From Lamprobacter sp046541315 (GTDB lineage: Bacteria; Pseudomonadota; Gammaproteobacteria; Chromatiales; Chromatiaceae), in the NCBI RefSeq assembly GCF_046541315.1, contig NZ_JBKHDN010000088.1, positions 1 to 10,927 of the forward strand: 10,927 nucleotides of DNA, read 5' to 3'. Both the position numbers and the translations under genes were made by a program. The notes beneath the pieces were generated by a model that saw nothing but the letters and a program-made list of their open reading frames with translations, searched no databases and was not told where the DNA came from. Shown here piece by piece: positions 1 to 7,183 of this stretch. Each line of letters opens with the position of its first letter. The first letter of the stretch is position 1.

Positions 1-5
1 CGCCG

Positions 6-287
6 CTAATCCAAGCGATAATGCTTCTCGACCGCTGCGGTGATCTCCCAAGTGCAACGCATTCCGGCGGGGAAGGTGATGAGATCGCCACGCTTGAAAT
101 GCTGGGGCTCGCCGCCCTCGGGCGTGACGCTGAACCGACCGCGCACCACATAGCAAGTCTCTTGCTGAGGATAGGTCCACTCGAAGCTGGACGGCTCCTT
201 CCTCCAGGTCGGCCAGTCCTCGACGCCGAGGACTTCGAGCTTGGCCGGGGGCGGATTATGCTCGCAAAGGATGGATTCATCGGACAT
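6..287 (-). CDS. small single-domain cupin protein (Cupin_3/DUF861-like)
   Basis: The protein is 93 residues, the size of a lone cupin barrel. The core runs from about residue 36 to the end: a WTYPQQETCYVVRG stretch, then a glycine-turn strand (TPEGGEP), then FKRGDLITFPAGM, the usual strand-turn pattern of cupin motifs 1 and 2. The glutamate of ETCY is a possible metal ligand, but the histidine pair of classic metal cupins is missing, as is common in the Cupin_3 group (relatives of ureidoglycine aminohydrolase). Substrate and reaction are unknown. I chose the ATG at 287 over one at 329 because AGGAG lies 7 bases ahead of it. The gene is divergent from pncC, with about 80 bases between the starts that must hold both promoters. 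Fold fairly sure; role open. Confidence 0.8.
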   Translation of the reverse strand: MSDESILCEHNPPPAKLEVLGVEDWPTWRKEPSSFEWTYPQQETCYVVRGRFSVTPEGGEPQHFKRGDLITFPAGMRCTWEITAAVEKHYRLD

Positions 288-369
288 GATGGACTCCTGA
301 ACCGTTGTCGTGAGATGGCATCGGATCACAGCGCGGCGATCGCGTCGACCACCCTAGAGCCCACAGGAT

Positions 370-879
370 ATGCACGATGATCTCGAATACCTAGCCTCGC
401 GAGTCGGCGACTGCCTGCAACGGGCCGGGCTGCGCCTGGCCACGGCGGAATCCTGCACCGGGGGTTGGATTGCCAAATGCATCACCGATGTAGCAGGGAG
501 TAGCGCCTGGCTCGATCGCGGCTTCGTGACCTACAGTAACGCGGCCAAGCAGGAGATGCTCGGCGTGGCCGAGGCGACGCTCGCGGCCTGGGGCGCGGTC
601 AGCGAGGCCGTCGTCGCCGAGATGGCCGGCGGTGCCATCGCGCACAGTCAGGCCTCGATCGCGGTGGCGGTGAGCGGGATCGCCGGCCCCGGCGGCGGCA
701 CGGCGACGAAGCCGGTGGGCACCCTCTGCTTCGGCTGGGCGCTGCCGGAGGGTATCGCGGTCGAGACCCGGTACTTCGCGGGCGATCGCGAACAGGTGCG
801 CCGCCAGGCGGTCGCGCATGCGCTGCGCGGGCTGCTGGAGCGCTGTGCGGCGCGTCATCGGCCGACTGAAATCGCCTGA
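370..879 (+). CDS. pncC: nicotinamide-nucleotide amidohydrolase (CinA C-terminal domain family)
   Basis: PncC deamidates nicotinamide mononucleotide (NMN) to nicotinate mononucleotide in the cytoplasm, which recycles the NMN released by NAD-dependent DNA ligase. The 169-residue protein is a stand-alone CinA C-terminal domain, the normal length. Family signatures are visible: TAESCTGGW near residue 25, VTYSNAAKQEMLGV near 54, GAVSEAVV near 76, and the glycine-rich SGIAGPGGG followed by KPVGTLCFGW near residues 98-120. The ATG at 370 has only a weak AGGAT before it, but no better in-frame start exists and the alignment begins here. Its place directly before recA, 65 bases apart, matches many gammaproteobacteria. 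Some annotations call this family 'competence damage-inducible protein A', a misleading name. Confidence 0.95.
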   Translation: MHDDLEYLASRVGDCLQRAGLRLATAESCTGGWIAKCITDVAGSSAWLDRGFVTYSNAAKQEMLGVAEATLAAWGAVSEAVVAEMAGGAIAHSQASIAVAVSGIAGPGGGTATKPVGTLCFGWALPEGIAVETRYFAGDREQVRRQAVAHALRGLLERCAARHRPTEIA

Positions 880-884
880 GCGGC

Positions 885-915
885 TTGTGTGGGGGCGGGT
901 CGGCTGTGGGATAAT
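885..915 (+). promoter_or_regulatory. candidate recA promoter
   Basis: TTGTGT (885-890) and GATAAT (910-915) resemble -35 and -10 boxes with a 19-base spacer, placing a start roughly 20-25 bases before the recA ATG. The match is modest and the spacer long. No CTG-N10-CAG LexA operator is visible around it, nor elsewhere between 880 and 944. Confidence 0.3.
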
Positions 916-944
916 CCTTAACAACCCTGGTTCCTGGAGTGACA

Positions 945-2114
945 ATGGACGAGAATCGCAAGAAGGCGCTGGCCGCCGCGTTGAGCCAAATCGAGAAGCA
1001 GTTCGGCAAGGGCTCGGTGATGCGCATGGGCGATGCCGGCGCCATCCCCAATGTCGAAACCGTCTCGAGCGGCTCCCTGGGGCTCGATATCGCCCTCGGC
1101 ATCGGTGGCCTGCCGCGCGGTCGCGTCATCGAGATCTACGGTCCGGAATCCTCCGGTAAGACCACGCTCACCCTGCACGCGGTGGCCGAGACGCAGCGCG
1201 CCGGCGGCACCGCGGCCTTCGTCGATGCCGAGCACGCGCTTGATCCCGGCTACGCCGAGAAGCTCGGCGTGAACATGGACGAACTCCTGGTCTCGCAGCC
1301 GGACACCGGCGAACAGGCGCTCGAGATCACCGACATGCTGGTGCGCTCCGGCGCGGTCGACATGGTGGTGGTCGACTCGGTCGCGGCCTTGACGCCCAAG
1401 GCCGAGATCGAGGGCGAGATGGGCGATTCGCACGTCGGCCTGCAGGCGCGGCTGATGTCGCAGGCGCTGCGCAAGCTCACCGCCAACATCAAGCGTTCCA
1501 ATGCCATCGTCATCTTCATCAATCAGATCCGGATGAAGATCGGCGTCATGTTCGGCTCGCCGGAAACCACCTCCGGCGGCAACGCGCTCAAGTTTTATTC
1601 CTCGGTGCGACTCGATATCCGCCGCATCGGCTCGATCAAGCGGGGCGCCGACGTGGTGGGCAACGAGACTCGCGTCAAGGTGGTCAAGAACAAGGTCGCG
1701 CCGCCGTTTCGCGAGGTGCTGTTCGATATCCTCTATGACGAGGGCATCTCGCGCGAGGGCGAGATGGTCGACCTCGGCGTCAGCGCCGGGGTGGTCGAAA
1801 AATCCGGTTCTTGGTATAGCTACGACGGCCAGCGCATCGGTCAGGGCAAGGATAATGTGCGCAATTTCCTCAAGGAGAATCCAGAGATTGCCGCCGCCAT
1901 CGATGCCAAGGTGCGCGCGGCTCTGCTGCCGAAGCCTAAGTCGACTCAGGCTGAGGCTGCGGCCGAAGAGGGCGCCGGATCAACGCCCAATGCAGGCTCT
2001 GATGCAGGTTCCGATACCGCGTTGAACACGCCGGCCGCCGTCGATGATGCCGATGCCAAGCCGGCGAAGAATGCGAAGGAAGCCAAGCATGCGAAGGCCG
2101 CAACCGATGGCTGA
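945..2114 (+). CDS. recA: recombinase RecA with an extended C-terminal tail
   Basis: RecA forms ATP-dependent filaments on single-stranded DNA, carries out strand exchange in homologous repair, and triggers LexA self-cleavage. The core is highly conserved: Walker A GPESSGKT at residues 66-73, Walker B-like VVVDSVAALTPKAEIEG near 140-156, loop L1 GEMGDSHVG near 157-165 and loop L2 near 195-210 (MFGSPETTSGGNALKFY). The ATG at 945 has GGAG five bases upstream; a GTG at 939 would add only two residues. Length is 389 residues against about 350 for most family members. The extra part is a low-complexity tail (about residues 330-389) of Ala, Asp, Ser and Lys that ends in a run of AK repeats. The last 8 bases overlap recX, so the two are probably co-transcribed. 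Confidence 0.99.
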   Translation: MDENRKKALAAALSQIEKQFGKGSVMRMGDAGAIPNVETVSSGSLGLDIALGIGGLPRGRVIEIYGPESSGKTTLTLHAVAETQRAGGTAAFVDAEHALDPGYAEKLGVNMDELLVSQPDTGEQALEITDMLVRSGAVDMVVVDSVAALTPKAEIEGEMGDSHVGLQARLMSQALRKLTANIKRSNAIVIFINQIRMKIGVMFGSPETTSGGNALKFYSSVRLDIRRIGSIKRGADVVGNETRVKVVKNKVAPPFREVLFDILYDEGISREGEMVDLGVSAGVVEKSGSWYSYDGQRIGQGKDNVRNFLKENPEIAAAIDAKVRAALLPKPKSTQAEAAAEEGAGSTPNAGSDAGSDTALNTPAAVDDADAKPAKNAKEAKHAKAATDG

Positions 2115-2631
2115 ATCGGCGATGGCCCCGGAGGCCGCGACCGAAGAAGCCGCAGCCGAGGCGCGAGACGGACTCTTTGAAGAGATCCGCGGCCGGGCGC
2201 TGAAGCTGCTCGGCAGGCGCGAGCACAGTCGCCTGGAACTCGCGCGCAAGCTGCGCCAACGCGGTTATCCGAAGGCGCCCGTCGAGGCGGTGATCGAATC
2301 CCTGGTCGCCAACGGGCTGTTGAGCGAAGAACGGCTGATCGCCGCCTATGTGAGCGAGCGTCTCGGCAAGGGCTTCGGCCCCCTGCGCATCCGGGCCGAA
2401 TTGCGCGAGAAGGGGCTGTCCGAGGAGGCCTTCCAGCCCTATCTCGAACTGGAGGATCAGGCCCTGCTCGACGGTCTGACCCAGGCCTCTCGGAAACGCT
2501 TCGGCGAGCGCGAGGCCGAGGATCGGCGCGAGCAGGCAAAACGCGCGCGTTTCCTCGAATATCGCGGCTTCCCGCCACGTTTGATCGCCCGTTTCCTGCA
2601 CGCGGGCCCGATGGCTGGGGCAGACGGATGA
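2107..2631 (+). CDS. recX: recombination regulatory protein RecX
   Basis: RecX binds RecA filaments and blocks their growth, limiting recombinase and co-protease activity. The 174-residue protein is of normal family length. It shows the triple-repeat helical layout: ALKLLGRREHSRLELARKL near residues 28-46 (the RREHSRxEL signature), then GYPKAPVEAVIESLVANGLLSEERLIAAYV, then a third unit ending FLEYRGFPPRLIARFL. The ATG at 2107 overlaps the recA stop (ATGGCTGA) and implies translational coupling. An in-frame ATG at 2122 is an alternative; the first 18 or so residues are Ala/Glu-rich and not conserved, so the start is uncertain. Its position after recA is the classic arrangement. Confidence 0.95.
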   Translation: MAESAMAPEAATEEAAAEARDGLFEEIRGRALKLLGRREHSRLELARKLRQRGYPKAPVEAVIESLVANGLLSEERLIAAYVSERLGKGFGPLRIRAELREKGLSEEAFQPYLELEDQALLDGLTQASRKRFGEREAEDRREQAKRARFLEYRGFPPRLIARFLHAGPMAGADG

Positions 2632-2801
2632 TTCGCTCAATGTTTGTGCCGATGTTCATGCCTGCACCGCTGTTTAGGATCATGCCTGCGCCGCTGTCCA
2701 CGTCCGTGCTCACGCCAATGTCGAGCCGCTTTCCGTGCCGCCTTGGGCGTCGCGCCCCGTTAACGCAAAGACCCGTCTCCGGAGTCGACTCCTTGTCATG
2801 A
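2628..2801 (+). other. candidate small ORF filling the recX-alaS gap (57 codons)
   Basis: An open frame starts at ATG 2628, overlapping the recX stop as ATGA, and ends with TGA 2799-2801, overlapping the alaS ATG as ATGA. It would encode 57 residues beginning MIRSMFVPMFMPAPLF, Met/Pro/Phe-rich at first and Arg/Ser-rich later. It contains a near-repeat, ATGCCTGCACCGCTGT (2659-2674) and ATGCCTGCGCCGCTGT (2683-2698), 24 bases apart, which gives MPAPL twice. I recognise no family. In this GC-rich DNA, chance open frames are common (the opposite strand is open for over 1,100 codons), so coding status is doubtful. The exact fit between two genes is the only positive sign. It could be a leader peptide whose translation couples recX to alaS, or simply a spacer. 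Confidence 0.3.
2777..2792 (+). promoter_or_regulatory. overlapping palindromes ahead of alaS containing its only GGAG
   Basis: GGAGTCGACTCC (2781-2792) is a perfect 12-base palindrome, and CTCCGGAG (2777-2784) is another that shares the same GGAG. The GGAG is the only Shine-Dalgarno-like sequence before alaS but sits 13 bases from the ATG at 2798, farther than usual. It could pair with CTCC on either side. This may be an operator, a translational control, or chance. Confidence 0.3.
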
Positions 2802-5410
2802 AGAGTAGTGCCCAGCTTCGTCAGGCCTTCCTCGATTACTTCGTCGAGCGTGGACACACGCCGGTCGAGAGCAGCCCGTTGTTGCCTGGAAATGACCCCA
2901 CCTTGCTGTTCACCAATGCTGGCATGGTGCAGTTCAAGGAGGTCTTCCTTGGCCGCGAGAAACGTTCCTACAGCCGCGCCGTAAGCTCGCAGCGCTGCGT
3001 GCGCGCCGGCGGCAAGCACAACGATCTCGAGAACGTCGGCTACACCGCCCGCCATCACACCTTCTTCGAGATGCTCGGCAACTTCAGCTTCGGCGATTAC
3101 TTCAAGCGCGAGGCCATCGGTTTTGCCTGGGAGTTCCTGACGCAGACCCTGGAAATGCCGGCCGAACGGCTCTGGATCACCGTCTATACCGAGGACGACG
3201 AAGCCGCGCGCATCTGGCTCGACGAGATCGGCGTCGATCCGACGCGCTTCTCGCGCTGCGGCGAGAAGGACAACTTCTGGTCGATGGGCGAGACCGGCCC
3301 CTGCGGCCCCTGCTCCGAAATCTTCTATGATCACGGCCCCGGGGTCCCGGGCGGTCCGCCTGGCTCGCCGGACGAGGACGGCGACCGCTACGTCGAGATC
3401 TGGAACCTGGTGTTCATGCAGTTCGACCGCGATGCCAAGGGCGAGCTGCACCCGCTGCCGCGGCCCTCGGTCGATACCGGCATGGGGCTCGAGCGGCTCG
3501 CGGCGGTGATGCAGGGGGTACACAGCAACTACGAGATCGATCTGTTCCAGGCCCTGATCCGTGCCGCCGCCGCGGCGACTGGCTGCGATGATCTCGGCAA
3601 CCAATCGCTGCGCGTGATCGCCGACCACATCCGTTCGGCAGCCTTCCTGATCGTCGATGGCGTCACGCCCGGCAACGAGGGTCGCGGCTATGTGCAGCGG
3701 CGCATCATCCGCCGCGCCATCCGCCACGGCTATCAGCTCGGCCAGACGGCGCCGTTCTTCTGGCGCCTGGTCGCGCCCCTGGCCGAGCAGATGGGCGCTG
3801 CCTACCCCGAGCTGCGCGCCAAACAGGCCCAGATCGAGCGGATCCTGAAGACCGAGGAGGAGCGCTTCGCCGACACCCTGGAGCAGGGCTTGCGTATCTT
3901 CGACGAGATCGTCGCCAACCTGAGCGGCACCGAGATCCCCGGCGAGGCGGTGTTCCGGCTCTATGATACCTATGGCTTTCCCGCCGACCTCACCGCCGAT
4001 ATCGCCCGCGAGCGCGGGCTGACCCTGGATCTCGCCGGCTTCGAGGCGGCGATGACGGCGCAAAAGGAACGCGCGCGCGCCGCCAGCCAATTCGGCGCTG
4101 GCGCGGTCGTCGAGCTGGATGTCGAGGGCGAGACCGATTTCAGCGGCTACGACGGCCTGATCGATCAGGCGACGCTGATCGGCTGCTATCTGGACGGCGA
4201 GCCGCGCGACCGCATCAGCGCGGGCCAGGAGGGACTGCTGGTGCTCGATGTCACGCCTTTCTATGCCGAGGCTGGCGGCCAGCTCGGCGATCGCGGCCTC
4301 CTCACTACCGAGACCGCTCGCTTCGAGGTGCGCGATACGCAGAAGCAGGCGGGCGTGATCTGCCACCTCGGACGCCTGCTCGAAGGCGAACTCTTGGTCG
4401 GGGATCGCATCGAGGCCCAGGTCGATCGGGCGCGGCGGCGCGCGATCGCGCTGCATCACTCGTCCACCCACCTGCTGCACGCGGCCCTGCGTCAAGTGCT
4501 CGGCGAGCATGTGCAGCAACGCGGCTCGCTGGTCGGGCCGGAACGACTGCGGTTCGACTTCACCCATTTCGAGCCGCTCACGCGCGACCAACTGCGCGAG
4601 ATCGAGCGCCTGGTCAATCGGGAGATCCGCGAAAACCACACGGTCGAGACCCGCATCATGGATCTCGAGGACGCCAAGGCCTCGGGCGCGATGGCGCTGT
4701 TCGGCGAGAAGTACGCTGAACAGGTGCGGGTGCTGCGGATGGGCGACTTCTCGACCGAACTCTGCGGCGGCACCCATGTGCGCGCGGTGGGCGATATCGG
4801 GCTGTTCAAGATCGTCGCCGAATCCGGCATCAGCGCCGGCGTGCGCCGCGTCGAGGCGGTCGCCGGCGCTGTGGCGCTGAGCTGGGTCGAGGAAGAAGAG
4901 GCGCGGCTGGCGCGCATCGCGGCGTTGGTGAAAGGGACGGCGAGCGATGCCGACGACAAGGTGGCGGCGCTGGTCGAGCGCTCGCGGCGGCTGGAGAAGG
5001 AGCTGGAGCAGCTCAAGGCCAAGCTCGCCAGCGCCGCCGGCAGCGAGCTGACCGATGCCGTGGTCGAGATCGACGGCGTCAAGGTGTTGGCCGCGCGGCT
5101 CGATGGCGTCGATGTCAAGTCGCTGCGCGAGACCCTCGATCAGCTCAAGAACAAGCTCGGCTCCGGCGTGGTCCTGCTGGCCACCGAGAGCGACGGCAAG
5201 GTCAACCTGATCGCCGGCGTCACCAAGGATCTGGTCGGCCAGTTCAAGGCCGGCGAGCTGGTCAAGGCCGCAGCCGAGAAGGTCGGCGGGCGTGGCGGCG
5301 GTCGGCCGGATATGGCCCAGGCCGGCGGTACCGATCCGGCCGGCATCCCGGCTGCGCTCGAGCTGGTCGGCGACTGGGTCAAGCAATGCGCGCTGGCGGC
5401 GGTGTCCTAG
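2798..5410 (+). CDS. alaS: alanine--tRNA ligase
   Basis: AlaRS charges tRNA-Ala and removes mischarged Ser or Gly. At 870 residues it is full length (E. coli 876). In order: the class II catalytic core with FTNAGMVQFKEVFLG near residues 46-60, motif 2 region TARHHTFFEMLGNFSFGDYF near 86-105, and motif 3 DTGMGLERLAAVMQG near 225-240. The tRNA-recognition region follows. The editing domain has HHSSTHLLH near 551-559 and CGGTH near 655-659, the zinc-binding site. Then come a coiled coil (about 710-750) and the C-Ala domain with its glycine-rich EKVGGRGGGRPDMAQAGG. I start at ATG 2798 because MKSSAQLRQAFLDYF is the family N-terminus; upstream in-frame GTG 2735 would add a non-conserved stretch. 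lysC begins 4 bases after the stop. Confidence 0.98.
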   Translation: MKSSAQLRQAFLDYFVERGHTPVESSPLLPGNDPTLLFTNAGMVQFKEVFLGREKRSYSRAVSSQRCVRAGGKHNDLENVGYTARHHTFFEMLGNFSFGDYFKREAIGFAWEFLTQTLEMPAERLWITVYTEDDEAARIWLDEIGVDPTRFSRCGEKDNFWSMGETGPCGPCSEIFYDHGPGVPGGPPGSPDEDGDRYVEIWNLVFMQFDRDAKGELHPLPRPSVDTGMGLERLAAVMQGVHSNYEIDLFQALIRAAAAATGCDDLGNQSLRVIADHIRSAAFLIVDGVTPGNEGRGYVQRRIIRRAIRHGYQLGQTAPFFWRLVAPLAEQMGAAYPELRAKQAQIERILKTEEERFADTLEQGLRIFDEIVANLSGTEIPGEAVFRLYDTYGFPADLTADIARERGLTLDLAGFEAAMTAQKERARAASQFGAGAVVELDVEGETDFSGYDGLIDQATLIGCYLDGEPRDRISAGQEGLLVLDVTPFYAEAGGQLGDRGLLTTETARFEVRDTQKQAGVICHLGRLLEGELLVGDRIEAQVDRARRRAIALHHSSTHLLHAALRQVLGEHVQQRGSLVGPERLRFDFTHFEPLTRDQLREIERLVNREIRENHTVETRIMDLEDAKASGAMALFGEKYAEQVRVLRMGDFSTELCGGTHVRAVGDIGLFKIVAESGISAGVRRVEAVAGAVALSWVEEEEARLARIAALVKGTASDADDKVAALVERSRRLEKELEQLKAKLASAAGSELTDAVVEIDGVKVLAARLDGVDVKSLRETLDQLKNKLGSGVVLLATESDGKVNLIAGVTKDLVGQFKAGELVKAAAEKVGGRGGGRPDMAQAGGTDPAGIPAALELVGDWVKQCALAAVS

Positions 5411-5414
5411 CACG

Positions 5415-6644
5415 ATGGCATTGATCGTCCAAAAATATGGCGGCACCTCGGTCGGCAGCGTCGAGCGCATTCAGGCCGTGGCTCAGCGCGTCAAGCGTAC
5501 CCGCGCTCAAGGCCACGACGTCGTCGTCGTGGTTTCGGCGATGTCCGGCGAGACCGATCGTCTGATCGAGCTGGCGCGGGCGGTTCAGCCGCAGCCGGTG
5601 CCGCGCGAACTCGATGTGCTGATCGCCACCGGCGAGCAGGTCACCATCGCCTTGCTGGCGATGGCCTTGGAGGCGGCTGGCTGCCCGGCGCGCTCCTACA
5701 CGGGATCGCAGGTTCAAATCCACACCGATAGCGCACACAACAAGGCACGCATTCGCGACATCGATGGCGCGCGCGTGGGTGGCGATCTCGAGGCGGGGCG
5801 CGTGGTGGTGGTGGCTGGCTTTCAGGGGATCGATCGCGCCGGTAACATCACCACCCTGGGCCGCGGCGGCTCCGACACCTCGGCGGTGGCCATGGCGGCC
5901 GCGCTCAAGGCCGATGAGTGCCAGATCTACACCGATGTGGACGGCGTCTACACCACCGATCCGCGCATCGAGCCACGCGCGCGCAAGCTCGATCGGATCA
6001 CCTTCGAGGAGATGCTGGAGATGGCCAGCCTGGGCTCGAAGGTGTTGCAGATCCGCGCGGTCGAGTTCGCCGGCAAATATCGGGTTCCGTTGCGCGTGCT
6101 CTCGAGCTTTCGCGAGGGGGAGGGCACGCTGATCAGTTTCGAGGAGGACAACGTGGAAGACGCCAAGATCGCCGGTATCGCCTTCGCCAAGGACGAGGCC
6201 AAGCTCACCGTGCTCGGGGTGCCGGATCAGCCGGGCATTGCCCACAAGATCCTCGGCCCGATCTCCGAGGCCAATATCGAAGTCGATATGATCGTGCAGA
6301 ATGTCGGCGCCGACAGCGCCACCACCGATTTCACCTTCACCGTGCATCGCAACGACTATGACACGGCGCTGCAGGTGCTGCGTGAGACCGCCGAGCAGCT
6401 CTCGGCGCGCGAGGTCGCCGGTGACGAGACGATTGTCAAACTCAGCTTGGTCGGCGTCGGCATGCGCTCGCATGCCGGTATCGCCAGCCAGATGTTCGAG
6501 GCCCTAGCCCGTGAAGGCATCAACATCCGCATGATTTCGACCTCGGAGATCAAGATCTCGGTGGTCATCGACGAGAAGTATCTTGAGCTGGGCGTGCGCG
6601 CGCTCCATGAGGCCTTTGGGCTTGCCGAGAAAACCATATTGTAA
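5415..6644 (+). CDS. lysC: aspartate kinase (two C-terminal ACT domains)
   Basis: Aspartate kinase phosphorylates L-aspartate, the first step toward lysine, methionine, threonine and diaminopimelate. The 409-residue protein has the kinase domain with KYGGTSVGS at 7-15, VVVSAMSGETDRLI near 39-52, a catalytic-loop region TTLGRGGSDTSAVAMAAAL near 152-170 and YTDVDGVYTTDPR near 179-191. Two ACT domains follow, roughly residues 265-340 and 345-409, the usual allosteric lysine/threonine sensor. There is no homoserine dehydrogenase fusion. No clear Shine-Dalgarno lies before ATG 5415, and alaS ends only 4 bases upstream, so translation is probably coupled. The gene sits between alaS and csrA as in Pseudomonas; E. 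coli lacks it there. An internal start at codon 247 is annotated separately. Confidence 0.97.
   Translation: MALIVQKYGGTSVGSVERIQAVAQRVKRTRAQGHDVVVVVSAMSGETDRLIELARAVQPQPVPRELDVLIATGEQVTIALLAMALEAAGCPARSYTGSQVQIHTDSAHNKARIRDIDGARVGGDLEAGRVVVVAGFQGIDRAGNITTLGRGGSDTSAVAMAAALKADECQIYTDVDGVYTTDPRIEPRARKLDRITFEEMLEMASLGSKVLQIRAVEFAGKYRVPLRVLSSFREGEGTLISFEEDNVEDAKIAGIAFAKDEAKLTVLGVPDQPGIAHKILGPISEANIEVDMIVQNVGADSATTDFTFTVHRNDYDTALQVLRETAEQLSAREVAGDETIVKLSLVGVGMRSHAGIASQMFEALAREGINIRMISTSEIKISVVIDEKYLELGVRALHEAFGLAEKTIL
6153..6644 (+). CDS. candidate separately translated beta subunit of aspartate kinase (internal start in lysC)
   Basis: Inside lysC a perfect AGGAGG (6142-6147) lies 5 bases before an in-frame GTG (6153-6155, codon 247). 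Starting there gives a 163-residue protein holding both ACT domains and no kinase domain. Several aspartate kinases of this architecture (Bacillus subtilis AKII, Corynebacterium glutamicum) are known to be alpha2/beta2, the beta chain coming from an in-frame internal start at nearly this codon. The Shine-Dalgarno here is far better than that of the full-length gene. Against it: AGGAGG also encodes the local Glu-Glu-Asp codons, so it might exist for protein reasons alone, and the start is GTG rather than ATG. Confidence 0.5.
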   Translation: MEDAKIAGIAFAKDEAKLTVLGVPDQPGIAHKILGPISEANIEVDMIVQNVGADSATTDFTFTVHRNDYDTALQVLRETAEQLSAREVAGDETIVKLSLVGVGMRSHAGIASQMFEALAREGINIRMISTSEIKISVVIDEKYLELGVRALHEAFGLAEKTIL

Positions 6645-6671
6645 CAATTGCTGCATTGCGGGAATGTCTAC

Positions 6672-6693
6672 TGCTAAACTTCGGTGCTACACT
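6672..6693 (+). promoter_or_regulatory. tandem extended -10-like motifs upstream of csrA
   Basis: TGCTAAACT (6672-6680) and TGCTACACT (6685-6693) lie 13 bases apart in the 172-base lysC-csrA gap. Each has the TGn plus TAnACT form of an extended -10 box. TTGCGG (6656-6661) is a poor, too-close -35 for the first. They suggest that csrA has its own one or two promoters in addition to read-through from lysC, as is known for csrA in E. coli. I see no convincing terminator in this gap. Confidence 0.35.
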
Positions 6694-6816
6694 ATTTGCA
6701 CCTTTGGCCGTTGCGGCGGTCAACTAGGCAGATGGTTAAGGTAACAAGGCTGCGAGACCTAAGATGCTGAGGGAACCGCGGCTCGGCTCATGAAAGGACA
6801 GAAAGGATAGACCGCT

Positions 6817-7035
6817 ATGTTGATACTGACCCGCCGCGTTGGCGAAACCCTGATGATCGGCGACGAAGTGACCGTCACGGTGCTCGGCGTCAAGGGAAAC
6901 CAGGTTCGCATTGGCGTCAATGCACCGCGCGAGGTTGCCGTGCATCGCGAAGAGATCTACGAGCGCATCAAACGCGAGCAAGCGCAAGGCACCGCCGAGC
7001 CACGCATCGCGCATGATGTGGGAGTGGACGACTAG
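6817..7035 (+). CDS. csrA: carbon storage regulator CsrA (RsmA)
   Basis: CsrA is a small homodimeric RNA-binding protein that binds GGA motifs in mRNA leaders and changes translation and stability of many transcripts. The 72-residue sequence starts MLILTRRVGETLMIGDEVTV and is nearly the E. coli protein through residue 50. Key RNA-contact residues Leu4 and Arg44 (in VHREEI) are present. The C-terminal extension after about residue 60 is acidic and variable, as in the family. AAAGGA lies ahead of ATG 6817 (about 10 bases). The leader also has several GGA triplets (6787, 6797 and 6806 areas), which would allow self-binding, a known feature of csrA control elsewhere. Followed 190 bases later by tRNA-Ser, the conserved neighbour. 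Confidence 0.98.
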   Translation: MLILTRRVGETLMIGDEVTVTVLGVKGNQVRIGVNAPREVAVHREEIYERIKREQAQGTAEPRIAHDVGVDD

Positions 7036-7183
7036 AGACCTGGAGTCAAGCGCCCCCCGATCCCCGACTGAATACCCGCTCCGCCTGAACGGCGTTGTCC
7101 GAGCCTGGCCATTGGGCGGGCGGGTTTTCCCCGAGCGGACGCTCCAACCGAGCGGTTCCCAAACCATGCTCATCGCTCATGGG

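Noticed and set aside
21..380. + strand ORF opposite the cupin gene
   Set aside because: The - strand frame has a cupin pattern and a good Shine-Dalgarno; this one has neither and overlaps the pncC start.
391..945. - strand ORF opposite pncC, and an overlapping one at 599-1129
   Set aside because: Arg/Ala/Pro-rich shadow of pncC and recA with no motif.
2735..2797. N-terminal extension of alaS from GTG 2735
   Set aside because: The added residues are Arg/Pro-rich and not part of AlaRS; the conserved N-terminus begins at ATG 2798.
5292..5414. N-terminal extension of lysC into alaS
   Set aside because: The aspartate kinase family begins at MALIVQKYGG (5415); the upstream part is the shifted frame of alaS.
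1946..5470. 1,174-codon open frame on the - strand
   Set aside because: It lies exactly opposite recA, recX and alaS, all clearly coding on the + strand. High GC at third positions keeps the antisense frame free of stops; the translation is low-complexity and has no domain.
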